A stretch of DNA of 64,000 nucleotides from Pseudomonas paracarnis (lineage in GTDB: Bacteria > Pseudomonadota > Gammaproteobacteria > Pseudomonadales > Pseudomonadaceae): NCBI RefSeq assembly GCF_904063055.1, contig NZ_CAJFCN010000008.1, positions 186,001 through 250,000 on the forward strand. The letters run 5' to 3'. Of this stretch, positions 34,399-43,330 are shown piece by piece. Position numbers and translations under genes: made by a program. The notes beneath the pieces are model-generated. The model was given only the letters and a program-made list of their open reading frames with translations. It made no database searches and was not told the DNA's origin. Position 1 is the stretch's first letter. Every line of letters starts with the position of its first letter.

Positions 34399-35274
34399 AT
34401 GCACAACCCAACCTGCCCCGACTGGGCCGAAGCCCTGCTCAACGGCTTCAGCCAAATCTTCCTGCAGCGCCACCCGCTGTGCGGCCTGCTGTGCCTGCTG
34501 GCGATCCTGATCGGCGCCCCGGCGTTGCTCGGCGGTGCCTTGCTGGGAGGTGTCGCGGGGTTGCTCACGGCCCAGCGCCGGGGGTATCCCAAGGCCGAGC
34601 GCCAGGCCGGGCTGTATAGCTACAACGGCGTATTGCTGGGCCTGTTGATCAGCCAGCACTTTGCCTGGTCGGCGCTGGTGCCGCCGCTGATCCTGGCGTG
34701 CGGCGGCTTGAGTGCCATCCTCACCCGGCACTGGTTGAAACACGCGACCCAACCCCTGGATTTGCCAGCGTACACCGCGCCCTTTGTTGGGCTGGGCTGG
34801 TTGCTGCTCGGCCAGGTCCCGCAGAACACCCTTGCGCTGAGCGAGCCCGACACTGTCGCTATACTGGCCGCGCCCTTCACCGGCCTTGGGCAAATCATGC
34901 TGCTGGACCAGCCCCTGGCGGGTGTGCTGATCGCCTTGGGCTTGCTGCTGGCCGACCGTCGCGCCGTCGCGTGGGCCTTGGGCGGCGCCACTCTCGGCAT
35001 GCTGGCCGGCCTGTGGTTGAACGACGCCACTGGCGCTCTGCTCGGCCTGCACAGCTATAACCCCGCGCTGGCCGCCCTGGCCCTGTGCTCGTCGCGTCGC
35101 CAGCCTTGGTTGCCGCTGCTGGGTATCGGCCTGGCCATCCTGCTCACCCCAGGCTTCGCCGCCCTGCACCTGCCCGCGCTGACCGCGCCGTTTATCCTCG
35201 CGTGCTGGCTGGTGCGCGCCGGTCAGCGAATGCTGCACAAGCCTCACATGGACAGCCCGTACGAATCGCCCTAG
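34399..35274 (+). CDS. Urea transporter (UT family)
   Basis: The 291-residue membrane protein (MHNPTCPDWAEALLNGFSQIFLQRHPLCGLLCLLAILIGAP) shows the duplicated UT fold: LYSYNGVLLGLLISQHF in the first half and LHSYNPALAALALC in the second, each the UT signature, with GFSQIFLQ and FTGLGQIMLLDQP as matching loops. It forms a passive urea channel in the inner membrane. No urease gene is adjacent. The start lacks a clear Shine-Dalgarno; the frame is open further upstream but runs through a REPIN. Confidence 0.9.
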   Translation: MHNPTCPDWAEALLNGFSQIFLQRHPLCGLLCLLAILIGAPALLGGALLGGVAGLLTAQRRGYPKAERQAGLYSYNGVLLGLLISQHFAWSALVPPLILACGGLSAILTRHWLKHATQPLDLPAYTAPFVGLGWLLLGQVPQNTLALSEPDTVAILAAPFTGLGQIMLLDQPLAGVLIALGLLLADRRAVAWALGGATLGMLAGLWLNDATGALLGLHSYNPALAALALCSSRRQPWLPLLGIGLAILLTPGFAALHLPALTAPFILACWLVRAGQRMLHKPHMDSPYESP

Positions 35275-35305
35275 GCTTGCTCGATATTCGTTTCAGGCAG
35301 GGTTT

Positions 35306-36130
35306 ATGGACAGCAACAACGACTGGCGCCAGCGCCTCTACATCATGGTGTTCCAAAGCGACACCGTCGCCGGGCGGCGCTTTGACGGCATCCTGCTGCT
35401 GATCATCCTCGCCAGCCTGGTGATCGTGATGCTCGACAGCATCGACACAATTCACCAGAACTACGCCGACGTGCTGGCCTATATCGAGTGGGGTTTCACG
35501 CTGATCTTCGCCATCGAGTACGGCCTGCGCCTGTATTGCTCGCCCAAGCCGCTGCGCTATGCCTTCAGCTTTTATGGCTTGGTGGACCTGCTCGCCATCG
35601 TCCCCGGCATCCTCGCGCTGTACTACAGCGACGCCCAGTATCTGCTGATCATCCGCATCATCCGCATGCTGCGCATCTTCCGCGTGCTCAAGCTCAGCCC
35701 GTATCTCAAGCAGGCCAACTACCTGATGGCGGCGCTGCGCGGCAGCAAGCAGAAGATCGTGGTGTTCCTGGTCAGCGTGTGCACCCTGGTGACGGTGTTC
35801 GGCACGTTGATGTACGTGATCGAAGGCCCGGAACATGGCTTTACCAGTATCCCCAAGGGCATCTACTGGGCGATCGTCACCCTGACCACCGTGGGCTTCG
35901 GCGATATCGTGCCCAAGACGCCCCTGGGCCAGGTTATTTCATCGCTGGTGATGATCACCGGTTACTCGATCATCGCCGTGCCGACGGGTATTTTTACCGC
36001 TGAACTGGCCAGTGCCATGCGCGGCGAACAGCTGCATACCGACTGCCCAGTGTGCAAGAAGGACAGCCATGAACCCAACGCCGCGTTTTGTGCGCGCTGT
36101 GGCAGCAATCTGTTTCGCAAACTGGAATAA
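35306..36130 (+). CDS. Voltage-gated-type potassium channel with C-terminal zinc ribbon
   Basis: The 274-residue protein has six membrane helices. S4 is Arg-rich (RIIRMLRIFRVLK, residues 117-129) and the selectivity filter TTVGFGD is at 194-200 in the pore loop. After S6 a short linker leads to a likely zinc ribbon (CPVC... CARC, about 246-266). It is a Kv-type channel of the kind found widely in bacteria. It follows the urea transporter by 31 bases and could be co-transcribed. The role of the zinc ribbon is unknown. Confidence 0.9.
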   Translation: MDSNNDWRQRLYIMVFQSDTVAGRRFDGILLLIILASLVIVMLDSIDTIHQNYADVLAYIEWGFTLIFAIEYGLRLYCSPKPLRYAFSFYGLVDLLAIVPGILALYYSDAQYLLIIRIIRMLRIFRVLKLSPYLKQANYLMAALRGSKQKIVVFLVSVCTLVTVFGTLMYVIEGPEHGFTSIPKGIYWAIVTLTTVGFGDIVPKTPLGQVISSLVMITGYSIIAVPTGIFTAELASAMRGEQLHTDCPVCKKDSHEPNAAFCARCGSNLFRKLE

Positions 36131-36223
36131 GCAAAGTTCTTTTTAATCTTTAAAGCTCTATGAAGGCCCGGCTATAGTCGCTGGCAAATTGCCTCCCTCT
36201 TCTCGAACAACAAGGAATGAGCA

Positions 36224-37225
36224 GTGAAAAAAATCCTCAGCGCCTCCCTACTGGCCGCCGGCCTGGCCCTGGCGGGCTCCGCCCAGGCAGCGACCACCCT
36301 GCTCAACGTCTCCTACGACGTGATGCGCGATTTCTACAAGGACTACAACGCCGCCTTCCAGAAGCATTGGGCAGCCGAGCACCCGGACGACAAGCTGACG
36401 TTGCAGATGTCCTTCGGCGGCTCCAGCAAACAGGCGCGCTCAGTGATCGACGGCCTGCCCGCCGATGTGATCACCATGAACATGGCCACCGACATCAATG
36501 CCCTGGTCGACAACGGCAAGCTGGTGCCGGACAACTGGGTGACACGCCTGCCGAATAACAGTGCGCCATTCACCTCAGCCACAGTCTTTATCGTGCGCAA
36601 AGGCAACCCCAAGGCGTTGAAAGACTGGCCCGACCTGCTCAAGGATGGCGTGCAAGTGATCGTGCCCAACCCGAAGACCTCGGGCAACGGCCGCTACACC
36701 TACCTGTCGGCCTGGGGCTACGTGTTGAAGAACGGCGGCGATGAAGACAAGGCCAAGACCTTCGTTGGAAAGTTGTTCAAGCAAGCGCCCGTGCTGGACA
36801 CCGGTGGCCGCGCCGCCACCACCACCTTCATGACCAACCAGATTGGCGACGTGTTGGTGACCTTTGAAAACGAAGCGGAAATGATCGCCCGTGAGTTTGG
36901 CCGTGATCAGTTCGAAGTGGTCTACCCAAGCGTCTCCGCCGAAGCCGAACCGCCGGTGTCGGTGGTGGATAAAGTGGTCGAGAAAAAAGGCACTCGTGCG
37001 GTGGCTGAGGACTACCTCAAGTATCTGTGGTCGCCCGAAGGCCAGGAAATTGCGGCCAACAATTACCTGCGCCCACGGGACCCTAAGGTGCTGGCCAAGT
37101 ACACCGACCGGTTCCCCAAGGTGGACTTCCTGTCGGTGGAGAAGACCTTCGGCGACTGGCGCACAGTGCAAAAGACCCATTTCAATGATGGCGGGGTGTT
37201 TGACCAGATCTACTCTGGCCAATAA
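36224..37225 (+). CDS. sbp: Sulfate-binding periplasmic protein
   Basis: The 333-residue protein has a signal peptide (MKKILSASLLAAGLALAGSAQA) and the Sbp/CysP fold: TTLLNVSYDVMRDFYKDYNAAF, LQMSFGGSSKQARSVIDGLPADVITMN, PKTSGNGRYTYL and NYLRPRDP. It binds sulfate for an ABC importer. The start is GTG at 36224 with AAGGAA upstream. No permease or ATPase follows; a REPIN and an MFS gene do, so it is an orphan, as sbp is in several pseudomonads. CysB control is likely but no site was identified. Confidence 0.94.
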   Translation: MKKILSASLLAAGLALAGSAQAATTLLNVSYDVMRDFYKDYNAAFQKHWAAEHPDDKLTLQMSFGGSSKQARSVIDGLPADVITMNMATDINALVDNGKLVPDNWVTRLPNNSAPFTSATVFIVRKGNPKALKDWPDLLKDGVQVIVPNPKTSGNGRYTYLSAWGYVLKNGGDEDKAKTFVGKLFKQAPVLDTGGRAATTTFMTNQIGDVLVTFENEAEMIAREFGRDQFEVVYPSVSAEAEPPVSVVDKVVEKKGTRAVAEDYLKYLWSPEGQEIAANNYLRPRDPKVLAKYTDRFPKVDFLSVEKTFGDWRTVQKTHFNDGGVFDQIYSGQ

Positions 37226-37255
37226 TCCATCTGACTGAATCAACTCGGTCAAACC

Positions 37256-37343
37256 TGTGGGAGCTGGCTTGCCTGCGAAAGCGATCTATCAGTCATATTT
37301 CTGGTGACTGGTGCACCGCCATCGCAGGCAAGCCAGCTCCCAC
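37256..37343. repeat. REPIN, also terminator-like for sbp
   Basis: The arms TGTGGGAGCTGGCTTGCCTG and CAGGCAAGCCAGCTCCCAC (last base missing) flank about 38 bases, and the right arm runs directly into six Ts (37344-37349). It lies 30 bases after sbp and may serve as its terminator. Confidence 0.88.
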
Positions 37344-37476
37344 TTTTTTGCGTAGGGCAGATGTGTCTGAATGTATCATCAGCCGGCATAAGTGATATCA
37401 CCACAAGCAGCCTACTCACTTGCGAGCCTTGTCTTTACTCTCTCACGCCATCGTCCTTCGCCTTTATGAGTACACC

Positions 37477-38682
37477 ATGAACGCAACCTCTCACGCTGCA
37501 GGCACCATGACCCGGGGCATGGTCATGCTGTTCGCGTTTTGCTGCGGCGCCATTGTCGCCAACATCTACTACGCGCAACCGATCATCGAGCTGATTGCCC
37601 CGGACATTGGCCTGACGCCGGCAATGGCCAGCCTGATCGTGTCCCTCACGCAAATCGGCTATGCCCTGGGCCTGTTTTTCCTGGTGCCTCTGGGCGACCT
37701 GCTGGAAAACCGCAAGCTGATGATCGCCACCACCGTCGTGGCGATCGCCAGCCTGCTGGGTGCGGCGTTTATCAAACAGCCGAACCTGTTCCTGCTGGTG
37801 TCGCTGCTGATCGGTTTCAGTTCCGTCTCGGTGCAGATCCTGATTCCGCTGGCCGCACACCTGGCGCCGGCCGAGTCCCGTGGGCGGGTGGTCGGCAGCA
37901 TCATGGGCGGCCTGCTGCTGGGCATCCTGCTGGCACGGCCGGTGTCGAGCGTGGTGGCCGACCACTTCGGCTGGCGTGCGATGTTCATAGCGGCCGCCGC
38001 ACTGATGGCGTTCATCAGCGTGGTGCTGATGCTGACAATCCCCAAGCGCCAACCCGATCACAGTGCCAGCTATGGCCAGTTGCTGCGCTCCCTGGGCACC
38101 CTGTTGCGTGAACAACCGCTGTTGCGCCAGCGGGCGTTCTACCAGGGTTGCATGTTCGCCGCCTTCAGCCTGTTCTGGACTGCCGTACCACTGGAACTGG
38201 CGCGTAACCACGGCCTGAGCCAAAGCGAGATCGCACTGTTTGCCCTGGTCGGTGCACTTGGCGCCATCGCCGCGCCCATGGCCGGTCGCCTGGCCGACGC
38301 AGGCCATACCCACCGCGCCTCGTTGCTGGCGATGCTGTTTGGCGCGCTGAGTTTCCTGCCGGCGTTGGTACACCCGCTTTACAGCGTGATCGGCCTGGCA
38401 GTCACCGGTGTGGTTCTGGACTTCTGCGTGCAGATGAATATGGTCCTCGGCCAGCGCGCCATCTACGCCCTCGATGCCAACAGCCGCAGCCGCCTGAACG
38501 CGCTGTACATGACCAGCATTTTTATCGGCGGTGCGTTCGGTTCAGCGATTGCCAGCAGCGTGTATGAACATGGCGGCTGGTTGGCCGTCATGCTGGTGGG
38601 CAGTGCATTTGCGCTGGTTGCGTTGTTGCGTTTCATGAGCGTTGCACGTAAAGCCGCGTTGGCCACCGTCCAAGCGTCCTGA
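37477..38682 (+). CDS. Major facilitator superfamily transporter
   Basis: The 401-residue protein has twelve hydrophobic segments. It begins with a His/Thr-rich tail and then MVMLFAFCCGAIVANIYYAQPIIELIAPDIG, a start common to one group of proton-driven MFS exporters; motif A is LVPLGDLLENRKLM. Substrate is unknown. The ATG at 37477 is the likely start; the frame is open to 37420. It is alone between sbp and the serralysin cluster. Confidence 0.85.
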   Translation: MNATSHAAGTMTRGMVMLFAFCCGAIVANIYYAQPIIELIAPDIGLTPAMASLIVSLTQIGYALGLFFLVPLGDLLENRKLMIATTVVAIASLLGAAFIKQPNLFLLVSLLIGFSSVSVQILIPLAAHLAPAESRGRVVGSIMGGLLLGILLARPVSSVVADHFGWRAMFIAAAALMAFISVVLMLTIPKRQPDHSASYGQLLRSLGTLLREQPLLRQRAFYQGCMFAAFSLFWTAVPLELARNHGLSQSEIALFALVGALGAIAAPMAGRLADAGHTHRASLLAMLFGALSFLPALVHPLYSVIGLAVTGVVLDFCVQMNMVLGQRAIYALDANSRSRLNALYMTSIFIGGAFGSAIASSVYEHGGWLAVMLVGSAFALVALLRFMSVARKAALATVQAS

Positions 38683-38710
38683 CGAGCCCGTGCGCCACTT
38701 CAAAACGCAC

Positions 38711-38751
38711 AAAAGGGCGGGACTTAATCAACACGTGAGTAAGTCCCGCCC
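38711..38751 (-). terminator. Terminator downstream of the catalytic-less serralysin paralogue
   Basis: A perfect 12-bp stem (GGGCGGGACTTA at 38715-38726 and TAAGTCCCGCCC at 38740-38751) has a 13-base loop and gives four Us on the minus strand. It lies 50 bases after the gene's stop codon and may also stop the convergent MFS transcript. Confidence 0.75.
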
Positions 38752-38800
38752 CCGCCTTGCTTCCAGCAGTGGCGCCCGTCAAAGGCGCGCGATCAAGGCA

Positions 38801-40591
38801 TTAGAGATAACTGCCCTCTTTGATGTTGAGCCCGATGACATCTTCTGGACTGATCATTCGGGTGCTTTTGATCAGGAAGTCGGTCTTGCCATCGCCATCC
38901 AGGTCGACCGCCAGCAAGTAACGTCCCGTTTGCGGATTAAACTTGATGATGGTGTCGCCTGCCGCCCCCGTATAGTTCTCGACGAAGTTCAACGCTACCT
39001 TGCCGTCGAGCACCATTTGCGACAGGTCGATCTTGTCCTGCCCCGTGTTGAAGTCCAACAACAAGTCGGCATTGGCACGGGTTGAATCGCTAAAGGCGTT
39101 GAACTTGAAGGTGTTCCAACCGCCACCGCCCACCAACGTATCGGCCCCCGCGCCACCGGTGAGCACATTATCCGCACTGTTACCGATGATGCGATCGTTA
39201 CCATGGCCCCCCACAGCATTTTCGATCACCGTCTTCTCGCCGATCCTGACGTTTTCCTTCAGCCCCCCCACGCTGGAAAACGAACCACCGCGCAAGTTGA
39301 TGATTTGATCCTGCTTGAAGCCAGAGAAATCAAAGGTATCGTTCCCACGCTCATCCCATACGTTGAAGTCTGGCTTATCGGCTGCGGACGTCAGGGTCGT
39401 TTCCGCCTTGCCAGTATTCGAGTTGAATCCATAGGTGGTGTCATCGGTTCTGGTGTCACGGGGTTGCTTGGGTTTATCAACGACTGGCAGGGTGTCGACG
39501 TTGAGCTTGGGCTTATCAACGACTGGCAGGGTGTCGACGTTGGGCTTGGGCTTATCAACGACTGACATGGTGTCGATGTTGGGCTTGGGCTTATCAACGA
39601 CTGGCAGGGTGCCGACGTTGGGCTTGGGCTTATCAACGACTGGCAGGGTGCCGACGTTGGGCTTGGCCTTATCAACGACTGGCAGGGTGTCGACGTTGGG
39701 CTTGGGCTTATCAACGACTGACATGGTGTCGACGTTGGGCTTGGACTTATCAACGACTGGCAGGGTGTCGACGTTGGGCTTGGGCTTATCAACGACTGGC
39801 AGGGTGTCGACGTTGGGCTTGGGCTTATCAACGACTGGCAGGGTGTCGACGCTGGGTTTGGGCTTATCAACGACTGGCAGGGTGTCGACGCTGGGTTTGG
39901 GCTTACCACCGACTGGCGTGGTGTCGATGTTGGGCTTGGGCCTATCACTTACTGGCGTGGTGTAGCCACTTGGCCGAGGCTGATCGGCTATCGGCTTGGT
40001 ACCGCCGTTTGGCCGGGGCTGATCGGCTGCCGGCTTGGTACCGCCGTTTGGCTGAGACTGATCTGTTGCCCCCTTGGTACCGCCGTTTGGCTGGGGCTGA
40101 TCGGCTGCCGGCTTGGTACCGCCGTTTGGCCGGGGCTGATCGGCTGCCGGCTTGGTAACGCCGTTTGGCTGAGACTGATCTGTTGCCCCCTTGGTACCGC
40201 CGTTTGGCTGGGGCTGATCGGCTGCCGGCTTGGTACCGCCGTTTGGCCGGGGCTCAGGAGTGGGTTTGGTATTTTCCTCTGCCATCGGATAGCAACGGGC
40301 CGTCACCACGTTGCCGGAATGGATGTCTCCAAGTCGAAGCAGCCCCGAGTTTAGACTCAATCCATACATTCGCTGCTGATGAGTGCGTGCCCCTATCAGC
40401 GGAGCAGAAAGATTAAGCAATTGAGAGTTTGTTGAGGCTTGTTTGTCGGCTGCTAAGTTCGCGTCGCGATGAAGGAAACTGGCAGCCTCACTTTCAGCTG
40501 GATTGCCAGAACGTAGCACCTGAGACGGCTGAGGGGCCGCGTTCGGTGTGGGCACATAATAATTTGCAGCGGGTGTATTTGCATTGATCAT
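38801..40591 (-). CDS. Serralysin-like RTX protein lacking the protease domain, with 13-residue repeats
   Basis: The 596-residue protein has no HExxH. Residues 62-77 (SAPLIGARTHQQRMYG) align with the last helix of the zincin domain of its neighbours (SAPMMDDISAVQKLYG). Twenty 13-residue repeats follow (116-375). The C-terminal 220 residues match the serralysin beta-roll: TTYGFNSNTG, NDTFDFSGF, GNDRIIGNSADNVLTGGAGADTLVGG and DLDGDGKTDFLIKS. The start is ATG 40591 (GTG 40597 is possible). It appears to be a serralysin whose catalytic domain was lost and replaced by repeats. Export by a type I system is expected from the family but no exporter is nearby. Function is unknown. Confidence 0.88.
   Translation of the reverse strand: MINANTPAANYYVPTPNAAPQPSQVLRSGNPAESEAASFLHRDANLAADKQASTNSQLLNLSAPLIGARTHQQRMYGLSLNSGLLRLGDIHSGNVVTARCYPMAEENTKPTPEPRPNGGTKPAADQPQPNGGTKGATDQSQPNGVTKPAADQPRPNGGTKPAADQPQPNGGTKGATDQSQPNGGTKPAADQPRPNGGTKPIADQPRPSGYTTPVSDRPKPNIDTTPVGGKPKPSVDTLPVVDKPKPSVDTLPVVDKPKPNVDTLPVVDKPKPNVDTLPVVDKSKPNVDTMSVVDKPKPNVDTLPVVDKAKPNVGTLPVVDKPKPNVGTLPVVDKPKPNIDTMSVVDKPKPNVDTLPVVDKPKLNVDTLPVVDKPKQPRDTRTDDTTYGFNSNTGKAETTLTSAADKPDFNVWDERGNDTFDFSGFKQDQIINLRGGSFSSVGGLKENVRIGEKTVIENAVGGHGNDRIIGNSADNVLTGGAGADTLVGGGGWNTFKFNAFSDSTRANADLLLDFNTGQDKIDLSQMVLDGKVALNFVENYTGAAGDTIIKFNPQTGRYLLAVDLDGDGKTDFLIKSTRMISPEDVIGLNIKEGSYL
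39467..40246 (-). repeat. Twenty tandem 39-bp repeats (13 residues each)
   Basis: Twenty in-frame units form two blocks. Units 1-7 are of the PNGGTKPAADQPQ type and units 9-20 of the PNVDTLPVVDKPK type, with unit 8 (PSGYTTPVSDRPK) intermediate. Several units are nearly identical in DNA, so copy number is likely to vary by slippage or recombination. Confidence 0.95.
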
Positions 40592-40972
40592 AATCACGTT
40601 TCTCAGTTAGTTAAAAACAACAACACAACACTTCACACGTAAGTCACCGGTGAATTCCTAGACATCCAACTTCATTAATAGCCATTCAAATCTTTAAGTC
40701 GATCAACCTCCCCTTCCGAGCCGCTACGGCCAGTCCGTGCATAACCGCCCACCCATTCAACCATTCACAACCCAAGAAAATTAATTACCCGACAAACCAA
40801 TCTTTATATAAGTATCACAGCACCCGCTTTACTGACGAACATCAAGCCATTGCTGATTGTTTGCACTTATACACTGCGTAATACATGATTTGATTTTGCA
40901 ACAGACTCGATTTAAATCGAGCAATCAGCGCGACTTTTTTACTTATAAAAGCAGCACGCTACTTGAACGTAT
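40592..40972. other. AT-rich gap between two serralysin-family genes
   Basis: 381 bases hold no gene. The sequence is clearly more AT-rich than the window average and should contain the promoter of the catalytic-less paralogue. A 7-bp stem (GCACGCT/AGCGTGC) near 40957-40982 overlaps the end of the upstream gene and could be a weak terminator. Confidence 0.5.
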
Positions 40973-43330
40973 TCAGCGTGCGGCTGCCGGTGAATGGCGC
41001 CCGTTCCAAGACCGCGCTGAATACGCCGACTGATCGTTTCGACTGGCAGCTCTCGGCTCGCAAGGATCCGGTTGCCGATCACAGGGATCTGGACGAGGCG
41101 TCGGCTCGCGGGTCACCGGCCATGGCCGGGGCTCACGCGGGTTCGGGCGCGGCATGGGCTCACACGGGGCCGGACGTGGTGTCGGCTCGCGGGGCTCAGG
41201 CCGTGGCCTGGGGTCACGCGGGGACGGGCGCGGCATGGGCTCACACGGGTCTGGACGTGGTGTCGGCTCGCGGGTCTCCGGGCGTGGCCGGGGGTCACGC
41301 GGCTTCGGGCGTGGCGTTGGCTCACACGGGTCTGGACGTGGTGTCGGCTCGCGGGTCTCCGGGCGTGGCCGGGGGTCACGCGGCTTCGGGCGTGGCGTTG
41401 GCTCCCACGGGTCTGGACGTGGCGTCGGTTCGCGGGTCTCCGGGCGTGGCCAAGGGTCACGCGGGTGCGGGCGTGGCGTGGGCTTCCACGGGGCTGGACG
41501 TGGCGTCGGCTCGCGGGTCTCCGGGCGTGGCCGAGGGTCACGCGGCTTCGGGCGTGGCGTTGGCTCCCACGGGTCTGGACGTGGCGTCGGCTCGCGGGTC
41601 TCAGGCCGTGGCCTGGGTTCACGCGGGGACGGGCGCGGCTTTGGCTCACACAGGTCTGGACGTGGCGTCGGCTCACAAGGCTCTGGCCGTGGCTTCGGCT
41701 CACAGCGGTCCGGACTTGGCTTCGGCTCACAAGGGTCTGGCTGTGGCTTCGGCTCACAGCGGTCCGGACTTGGCTTCGGCTCACAAGGGTCTGGCTGTGG
41801 CTTCGGCTCACAGCGGTCTGGACTTGGCTTCGGCTCACAAGGGTCTGGCTGTGGCTTCGGCTCACAGCGGTCTGGACTTGGCCTGGGCTCCTCAGGCTTT
41901 GGCTCCTTCGGTTTGGGCTCAGGCTTGGTTTTGGGCTCGTCGAATTGAGGCCGCGGCGCAGGCTTGGGGTCTTTCGGTTCAGGGTTTGGCGTAGGGGTAT
42001 CGCCGTGTGCCACGACATCACCCGCGTTTATCCGGCCGATGCTTTTTACGAACAGGTCAGCCTTGCCGTTGCCCGTCAGGTCCAGGGCCAGACTTCCCTC
42101 ATTACTGCCCTCGCTGTAACTCATCACAGCCTGGCCGGGTTGACCCGTTAAGCGATCAACGAATTTAAGCGCACTGAGATTGGCCCTTTTCAAAGCCCCG
42201 GAGACGTCAATTTTGTCTGCACCACTTTCAAAATCCAGAATTACATCGGGGTTATCCGGCGTGGAATCATTGGCATGGTCATAGACGAAAGTGTCTGCCC
42301 CCCCTCCCCCTGACAACCGGTCTGCTCCACCGCCCCCTTTGAGACGATTGGCGACCTGGTTACCTATGAGAGCGTCATCTCCCTTGCCGCCCACCGCGTT
42401 TTCCAGTGTGACGCCCTTGGCTATGGAGACATTACCCTTCAACGCACCGACATCCGAAAAAGACTCGGCATTGAGATTGATTTTCTGAGGCTGTGAATAC
42501 CCAGAGAAATCCAACGTGTCTTTCCCACCACCATCCCACACACAAAAAACAGGGTTGTCATTTGGCGACTTCAAACTAAGCGCTTCACGGTTCGTATTGG
42601 AATTAAACCCATAGGTTGTATCGGTATTGCGCGTATTGGTATTCGGCCCATACAGTTTCTGGACAGCCGAGATGTCATCCATCATCGGCGCAGAAGGGTT
42701 CAACAATTTGAAGTCGTGGCCTGGCTGGTTTTTTTCTGAATAGTAACTCATCACCGAACGCGCTCGAGTATCCCCTGCATAGACTGCGTCACGCCCATAG
42801 TTACCAAAACCATCATAACGCCCCGGGTGTTCCAGGCCGATTGAATGACCTATTTCATGGATAAGCACTCCGCGAAAATAATGACCCAGTGGAGGGTTCG
42901 CCCCCGCATTCGCCGTTCCAATATTTACGAAGGTTCGAGTCATGAACTTATCAGGCAGTGAGGCCACTCCCCCCGGTGTTCCGGGCATTTCACTGATATC
43001 AACATGACCGTCTGAATGTTGCGGTTTTTCAGTAAATGTAACGTTAGCGACATCCTGCCAGGATTGCAGTGCCTGCCTGACCTGCTCTGCCTGCTGCGGG
43101 GTAAAGCCCTTGGAGACGCGAACGGACAAGGTAATTTTGCCGTCACCATTATTATCATGAACCTTGAAACCGTTGCGGGTGATGTGTTTTCCCGCCTGTT
43201 CCGTAGTAAACACCGGCTTTTTACTATTGAGTGTATAGGCCCCGGCAGGGCTTTCTGGGCTGATACTGCTATTAAGAGCTGGTTCCTTGGGTATAACAAT
43301 ATTAGGTGTGGATGGTCCTGGCACTCTCAT
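40973..43330 (-). CDS. Serralysin-type metalloprotease (M10B, RTX) with Pro/Arg/Cys repeat tail
   Basis: The 785-residue protein has no Sec signal. The zincin domain (about 38-230) carries HEIGHSIGLEH at 158-168 and the Met-turn SVMSYY at 192-197. The RTX beta-roll follows (about 265-440: WDGGGKDTLDFSGY, GGKGDDALIGNQVANRLKGGGGADRLSGGGGADTF, ALDLTGNGKADLFVKS). Known serralysins end near here at about 480 residues, exported by an AprDEF-type system. This one continues for about 340 residues: thirty 9-residue repeats (481-750) with 13 Cys, then a basic end. ATG 43330 has AGGA 12 bases upstream. Protease activity is inferred from intact motifs; the export signal may be internal or lost. Confidence 0.93.
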   Translation of the reverse strand: MRVPGPSTPNIVIPKEPALNSSISPESPAGAYTLNSKKPVFTTEQAGKHITRNGFKVHDNNGDGKITLSVRVSKGFTPQQAEQVRQALQSWQDVANVTFTEKPQHSDGHVDISEMPGTPGGVASLPDKFMTRTFVNIGTANAGANPPLGHYFRGVLIHEIGHSIGLEHPGRYDGFGNYGRDAVYAGDTRARSVMSYYSEKNQPGHDFKLLNPSAPMMDDISAVQKLYGPNTNTRNTDTTYGFNSNTNREALSLKSPNDNPVFCVWDGGGKDTLDFSGYSQPQKINLNAESFSDVGALKGNVSIAKGVTLENAVGGKGDDALIGNQVANRLKGGGGADRLSGGGGADTFVYDHANDSTPDNPDVILDFESGADKIDVSGALKRANLSALKFVDRLTGQPGQAVMSYSEGSNEGSLALDLTGNGKADLFVKSIGRINAGDVVAHGDTPTPNPEPKDPKPAPRPQFDEPKTKPEPKPKEPKPEEPRPSPDRCEPKPQPDPCEPKPSPDRCEPKPQPDPCEPKPSPDRCEPKPQPDPCEPKPSPDRCEPKPRPEPCEPTPRPDLCEPKPRPSPREPRPRPETREPTPRPDPWEPTPRPKPRDPRPRPETREPTPRPAPWKPTPRPHPRDPWPRPETREPTPRPDPWEPTPRPKPRDPRPRPETREPTPRPDPCEPTPRPKPRDPRPRPETREPTPRPDPCEPMPRPSPRDPRPRPEPREPTPRPAPCEPMPRPNPREPRPWPVTREPTPRPDPCDRQPDPCEPRAASRNDQSAYSARSWNGRHSPAAAR
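41081..41890 (-). repeat. Thirty tandem 27-bp repeats (9 residues each)
   Basis: Thirty in-frame 9-residue units run without a break. Units 1-8 alternate EPKPSPDRC and EPKPQPDPC, and later units vary around EPTPRPDPC, EPTPRPKPR and DPRPRPETR. Higher-order 27- and 54-bp periods are visible. All six frames stay open here because of composition, which creates false long frames on the plus strand. Confidence 0.95.

Noticed and set aside
39467..40246. Regular 39-bp repeats that could be mistaken for a CRISPR array
   Set aside because: The repeats are contiguous without spacers, in frame, and encode a 13-residue periodic protein.
40963..41994. Long plus-strand open frames opposite the 785-residue protease, with Ala/Gly/Ser-rich repeats
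   Set aside because: They are the antisense of the 27-bp repeats; the composition keeps all frames open. They have no ribosome site, and the minus frame has a recognisable protease and beta-roll.
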